In this document: positions 60,677-64,000 of the stretch, in pieces
Layout of the letters: each line of letters opens with the position of its first letter
Numbering within the stretch: the stretch's first letter is position 1
From: Sporosarcina ureae
Lineage (GTDB): Bacteria; Bacillota; Bacilli; Bacillales_A; Planococcaceae
Reading direction: 5' to 3'
Assembly (NCBI RefSeq): GCF_002101375.1
Contig: NZ_CP015207.1
Coordinates: 1,044,001-1,108,000, forward strand
Length of the DNA: 64,000 nucleotides
Notes under the pieces: generated by a model
Seen by the model: only the letters and a program-made list of their open reading frames with translations
Told to the model about the DNA's origin: nothing
Databases searched by the model: none
Translations under genes and position numbers: made by a program

Positions 60677-61959
60677 TACTAGCTTCTCTTATATTTCTAC
60701 TCACACTAGTCTTTGTTATTTGGCAGCCACGCAACCTATCTATCGGCTGGTCTGCCATCGCTGGGGCAGTTCTCGCTCTACTTGCGGGCGTTGTTAGTTT
60801 TACTGATGTCATCGACGTAACATCTATCGTATGGAATGCTACATTGACATTCGTCGCGCTGATTATCATTTCATTGATCCTCGATGAAATTGGATTTTTC
60901 GAGTGGTCTGCATTACATATGGCGCGCTTTGCAAAAGGAAGCGGCGTGCGAATGTTTTTACTAGTCATCCTACTTGGCGCCGGTGTGTCGGCTTTCTTTG
61001 CTAATGATGGGGCCGCATTAATACTCACTCCCATTGTCCTCGCAATGGTGCGTGCACTTGATTTCAAAGAAAAGATGATCTTGCCCTTTGTCATGGCGTC
61101 GGGATTCATTGCGGATACTACTTCCCTGCCACTTGTCGTTAGTAATCTCGTGAACATCGTCTCTGCCGATTTCTTCGGTATCGGTTTCGCTGAATACGCA
61201 AGCAGGATGATTATCCCAAACTTCTTCAGTCTCGGCGCAAGTATTCTCGTATTGTATATGTATTTCCGTAAATCTATACCGAAACGTTTTGATGAAAAGT
61301 TGTTGCGAACACCCGCCAGCGCGATACGGGACCATAAAATGTTCCGCATTTCCTGGGTAGTACTCGGCGTATTACTGTTCGGTTACTTTATAAGCGAATC
61401 ACTAGGTTTACCCGTCTCCTTCATCGCGGGTTCCATTGCGATCGTATTCTTGCTGATCGCGAGGACGAGCGAAGCGGTGCAGACTAAAACGGTCATCAAA
61501 GGAGCACCATGGGCTATTGTGTTCTTTTCCATCGGGATGTACGTAGTCGTCTATGGATTGCGCAATGCAGGATTGACGTCTATATTGACAGGCTTGATCG
61601 AGTGGACATCAAGTCATGGCTTGTATGTTGCAACGATTAGCATGGGCTTTATCGCAGCCATCCTGTCGTCAATCATGAATAACATGCCGACTGTGATGAT
61701 TGATGCGTTGGCAATCCAGGATGCCGCGGTTCCGCCTAATGTTCGGGAAGCTTTGATTTATGCGAATGTGATCGGATCTGATTTAGGTCCGAAGATGACA
61801 CCGATCGGATCGCTTGCGACGTTGCTTTGGTTGCATGTGCTATCGTTAAAAGGTGTGCGCATTTCATGGGGGTATTATTTTAAAGTAGGTGTTGTATTGA
61901 CCGTGCCTACACTTCTCATTACGTTGACGGGGTTATGGTGGTGGCTTTCAGTTTCTTAA
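60667..61959 (+). CDS. arsB: Arsenite efflux pump ArsB-like
   Basis: A 430-aa membrane transporter of the ArsB/NhaD (IT) superfamily, with about 12 hydrophobic helices. Conserved blocks: [86 protein letters not shown] and [20 protein letters not shown], the last being a typical re-entrant region. The gene overlaps arsR by 10 bp; together they are a minimal arsRB operon without arsC, so it would protect against arsenite directly. Confidence 0.93.
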   Translation: MQIILASLIFLLTLVFVIWQPRNLSIGWSAIAGAVLALLAGVVSFTDVIDVTSIVWNATLTFVALIIISLILDEIGFFEWSALHMARFAKGSGVRMFLLVILLGAGVSAFFANDGAALILTPIVLAMVRALDFKEKMILPFVMASGFIADTTSLPLVVSNLVNIVSADFFGIGFAEYASRMIIPNFFSLGASILVLYMYFRKSIPKRFDEKLLRTPASAIRDHKMFRISWVVLGVLLFGYFISESLGLPVSFIAGSIAIVFLLIARTSEAVQTKTVIKGAPWAIVFFSIGMYVVVYGLRNAGLTSILTGLIEWTSSHGLYVATISMGFIAAILSSIMNNMPTVMIDALAIQDAAVPPNVREALIYANVIGSDLGPKMTPIGSLATLLWLHVLSLKGVRISWGYYFKVGVVLTVPTLLITLTGLWWWLSVS

Positions 61960-62044
61960 AAAGGATAGTACCGACAGTTGGACAAGGAATATATTTGAAT
62001 CGGCTGCTTAAAAGCACTGGTTGGATGATCAGTAAATTACGGAG

Positions 62045-62155
62045 ATGACAATCGTAGTACCTAAAATGGAATCTTCTGAAACATTTTTAAAAGAATGGTT
62101 CGCTGTATCTTCTCCGAGACACTTGATTGCGCCAAGACGAATATATTCCTCCTAA
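62045..62155 (+). CDS. Possible small ORF
   Basis: 36 codons with balanced composition (KMESSETFLKEWFAV, HLIAPRRIYSS). GGAG sits directly against the ATG, leaving no proper spacing, and no family is recognised. It may be a remnant; the rest of the 61960-62241 gap shows nothing else. Confidence 0.2.
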   Translation: MTIVVPKMESSETFLKEWFAVSSPRHLIAPRRIYSS

Positions 62156-62241
62156 CTGATTTTCCTTTTAATTTACACATTAGTTTCTGTCATAAAAATC
62201 CATTTATTCATTTTATACGGGTATAGATCATACGTTATTTT

Positions 62242-62940
62242 TCACTTTTGACTAGTGCTTACATCGGCATAGGTTTTTATAAAAAAGCCTTCTGTTTTCG
62301 ACCATTCACAATACAGTATATTTTGAAGATGAACATGCCCTAGGCGTTCCATTTCAGCATAAAGCCACGCTTCCGTTTTGCCAATAAAGTCTAATACCTC
62401 CTTCTCAATTTGTCCCTCATCAATTAGTAGTACGCTCGGTTCTTCTTCTCGGTTCTCAAGATTAATATCTTGAACCGTCAAGGTTTTGTACTTGGCGTAT
62501 TGGTTAACTGAAATATTTCCTCCTGGCTCGATAAATAAGTCCCGTACTTCTCTTAGTGAAAAAATCCCTTGCATACGAAGCATCGTTCTCAACTGTTCCA
62601 TTTCCAATTGGTTTTTATCCATCAATTTTTTATTGATTTTACCATCATGGATCAGCTTGTCCGTTTCCCCTTTAATGAATATACGTAACGGATTAGAAAG
62701 GGTGACAAGTTTTTCAATGGCATAAATGGTAATCGCCCACACCACAACCGAAAATAAAAACAGTAAGATGGAGATCTTTTCATCGTAGAGGCTCTCTTCA
62801 AGAATTCCACCGAAAACAAGGAGATACACCACATCATACGGCGTCATTTGACTAAGATGTTTTTTCCCTAGTAGTCTTATGACAATCAGCAATGCCACTA
62901 AGCCGATTACAAGCTTTCCACCATTCAGTAAATAATCCAG
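62242..62940 (-). CDS. DUF421 (YetF/YdfR-like) membrane protein, probable CTG start
   Basis: A ~232-aa protein with three N-terminal helices (GGKLVIGLVALLIVIRLLGK, MTPYDVVYLLVFGGILEESL, ISILLFLFSVVVWAITIY) and a C-terminal DUF421/YetF beta domain (PLRIFIKGETDKLIHDGKIN, MEQLRTMLRMQGIFSLREVR, EPGGNISVNQYA). Family members include spore-envelope and germination-related proteins. The only start with proper spacing is CTG 62940, six bases after GGAGGTG; it restores the family N terminus (M-DYLLNGGKLVIG). The alternative GTG 62949 overlaps the ribosome binding site. No partner gene is adjacent. Confidence 0.83.
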   Translation of the reverse strand: MDYLLNGGKLVIGLVALLIVIRLLGKKHLSQMTPYDVVYLLVFGGILEESLYDEKISILLFLFSVVVWAITIYAIEKLVTLSNPLRIFIKGETDKLIHDGKINKKLMDKNQLEMEQLRTMLRMQGIFSLREVRDLFIEPGGNISVNQYAKYKTLTVQDINLENREEEPSVLLIDEGQIEKEVLDFIGKTEAWLYAEMERLGHVHLQNILYCEWSKTEGFFIKTYADVSTSQK

Positions 62941-63243
62941 CCTAAACACCTCCAGACTTATTCACAATTAATAAAAAAACAGTTAACTACTAAGCTAATC
63001 CGTCTAGAACTCTTCCCCTCCTGTTTCTATCAGCACTTACAGATAACATTCCCCGTTTGCATATTGAGCTAAACAAGGAAAGCCTGTTTGTCTCACTTAT
63101 GTAAGCGGAAGATCATCTTGATACTGTGGAATACCCATACGAGACTAAAGACTGCCAAGAGATATTTAACAATGAAGTTTAAAAGAAGGTCTATGCGGGG
63201 AAAATGTAGAATAGAAAGTCATGAGCAATAGAAATCCGAACAT

Positions 63244-63291
63244 AAAAAAGCGTTTGAACATGATCGCAAAATGCGAACTGTTCAAACGCTT
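63244..63291 (-). terminator. Intrinsic terminator behind tRNA-Arg
   Basis: AAGCGTTTGAACA / TGTTCAAACGCTT 13-bp stem with an inner GCAAAATGC arm and a T run on the minus strand, 9 bp behind the tRNA. The 62941-63240 stretch on the other side holds no gene that I can see. Confidence 0.9.
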
Positions 63292-63299
63292 CACTATGA

Positions 63300-63371
63300 T
63301 GCCCTCGACGGGAGTCGAACCCATATTTCAAGCTTCGGAGGCTTGCGTGCTATCCATTGCACCACGAGGAC
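63300..63371 (-). tRNA. tRNA-Arg (CCG anticodon)
   Basis: Minus-strand cloverleaf: acceptor GTCCTCG pairing with CGAGGGC, D-arm region TGGTGCAATGGATAGCA, anticodon stem CAAGC-CTCCGAA-GCTTG with anticodon CCG (reads CGG), variable loop, and TPsiC arm GGGTTCGACTCCC. Discriminator A; CCA not encoded. A terminator follows. Confidence 0.93.
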
Positions 63372-63500
63372 TAAACGTGTAGTATCAAGCTTTAACTATA
63401 ATTTACTCGACTACAGAAAAAAGCTTTTCTTCTGTAAGAGACATCTTCCATTATATCGTAGAATATAATGAAAAGCAATGTGTATTTTTAAGGCAAATGA

Positions 63501-63531
63501 TTTGACCTTTGTTGACCTTAATAGGTAAAAT
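63501..63531 (+). promoter_or_regulatory. clpP promoter with CtsR operator
   Basis: TTTGACC-TTT-GTTGACC (63501-63517) is the complement of the CtsR heptad pair GGTCAAC-AAA-GGTCAAA. A -35 box TTGACC (63502) with TAAAAT 18 bases downstream (63526-63531), or TTGACC (63512) with TTATAG, overlaps it. Heat-shock control by CtsR is expected. Confidence 0.8.
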
Positions 63532-63603
63532 ACAGTTATAGTTGAAATACGAAATGATTTCAACGGAACGAATATTATGAAGTGATAAAAGGAGGAAGTC
63601 TAA

Positions 63604-64000
63604 TTGAATCTAATTCCTACAGTTATTGAACAAACAAACCGTGGTGAGCGAGCGTACGACATCTACTCTCGTCTATTGAAAGATCGTATTATCATGCTCG
63701 GGAGCGGCATTGACGACAACGTGGCAAACTCTATCGTTGCACAATTGCTATTCTTGGAAGCTGAAGATCCAGAAAAAGATATCTCCATTTACATTAACAG
63801 CCCAGGTGGAAGTATCACAGCAGGTATGGCAATCTACGATACAATGCAATATATCAAACCAGACATCCGCACAATCTGTGTAGGGATGGCAGCATCTATG
63901 GGTGCATTTTTGCTGACAGCTGGTACAGAAGGTAAACGTTACGCTTTGCCAAACGCAGAAGTAATGATTCACCAACCACTAGGTGGCGCACAAGGTCAGG
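63604..64000 (+). CDS. clpP: ATP-dependent Clp protease proteolytic subunit, N-terminal part
   Basis: The first 132 codons of ClpP; the gene runs past the window end. N terminus [20 protein letters not shown], then [40 protein letters not shown], the catalytic serine in [15 protein letters not shown] and the catalytic histidine in [15 protein letters not shown]. ClpP forms a tetradecameric barrel that degrades tmRNA-tagged and other proteins with ClpX or ClpC. TTG 63604 is the start: GGAGG lies 8 bases upstream and the family N terminus ([11 protein letters not shown]) begins here. CtsR operator upstream. It also links functionally to the ssrA/smpB genes in this window. Confidence 0.97.
   Translation, partial: MNLIPTVIEQTNRGERAYDIYSRLLKDRIIMLGSGIDDNVANSIVAQLLFLEAEDPEKDISIYINSPGGSITAGMAIYDTMQYIKPDIRTICVGMAASMGAFLLTAGTEGKRYALPNAEVMIHQPLGGAQGQ

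Overview
The window looks like a low-to-moderate GC Gram-positive chromosome of the order Bacillales. My best guess is the Planococcaceae (Sporosarcina-like). The reasons are strong AGGAGG-type ribosome binding sites, the cggR-gap-pgk-tpiA-gpmI-eno operon followed by secG, a carboxylesterase gene, rnr, smpB and ssrA, a CtsR-type operator in front of clpP, and several SLH-domain cell-surface proteins. Genus is an inference; no 16S is present.

Layout. (1) 1-8.8 kb: the end of an OpuC-type osmoprotectant ABC transporter, a small membrane protein, an FG-GAP-like protein, an SLH protein, a DUF1835 protein, a YfcC-family transporter and a YlxY-like polysaccharide deacetylase. (2) 8.9-26.6 kb: a choline/carnitine acyltransferase, a class A penicillin-binding protein, two SLH proteins, a lipoprotein, a 5'-truncated AIM24 gene, a CYP152-type P450, an MFS transporter plus CaiC-like acyl-CoA ligase with a divergent TetR regulator, and a ureohydrolase plus GltS-like carrier with a divergent LysR regulator. 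(3) 26.8-41.1 kb: a patchy accessory region with a phage-type replication gene, two NERD copies (one dead) flanking a broken T5orf172 gene and a caspase-like protease, a fourth SLH protein, a DUF2075 helicase/nuclease, DegV, Fic, and a two-gene AAA-ATPase/nuclease-like module beside ssrA. (4) 41.5-54 kb: conserved housekeeping genes (ssrA, smpB, rnr, esterase, secG, the glycolytic operon, a glutaredoxin). (5) 54.0-55.7 kb: a non-coding array of 205-bp tandem repeats preceded by a GGGGTT run. (6) 55.8-64 kb: YgcG/LemA, a Mn/Zn ABC transporter with three MntR-like boxes, arsRB, a YetF-like protein, tRNA-Arg(CCG) and the start of clpP.

Three families of short palindromic elements occur. Families A (about 69 bp) and B (about 64 bp) both end in GGTACC-like termini and are found only in the accessory half (1-41.5 kb). 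They repeatedly sit at the ends of truncated genes and probably double as transcription terminators. Family C (191 bp with 13-bp inverted ends) occurs twice in the housekeeping half. Several gene fragments are partial second copies of genes elsewhere in the window (SLH 3' end, speB plus lysR 3' ends, NERD), so the accessory half has been reshaped by duplication and deletion.

Together the genes suggest an environmental bacterium handling osmolytes and carnitine-like compounds (OpuC, carnitine acyltransferase, CaiC-like ligase), decorating its surface with SLH proteins, and carrying a decaying, possibly defence-related island between a phage-type gene and ssrA. Many starts were moved to the codon next to the ribosome binding site; at least two of these are unusual CTG codons.
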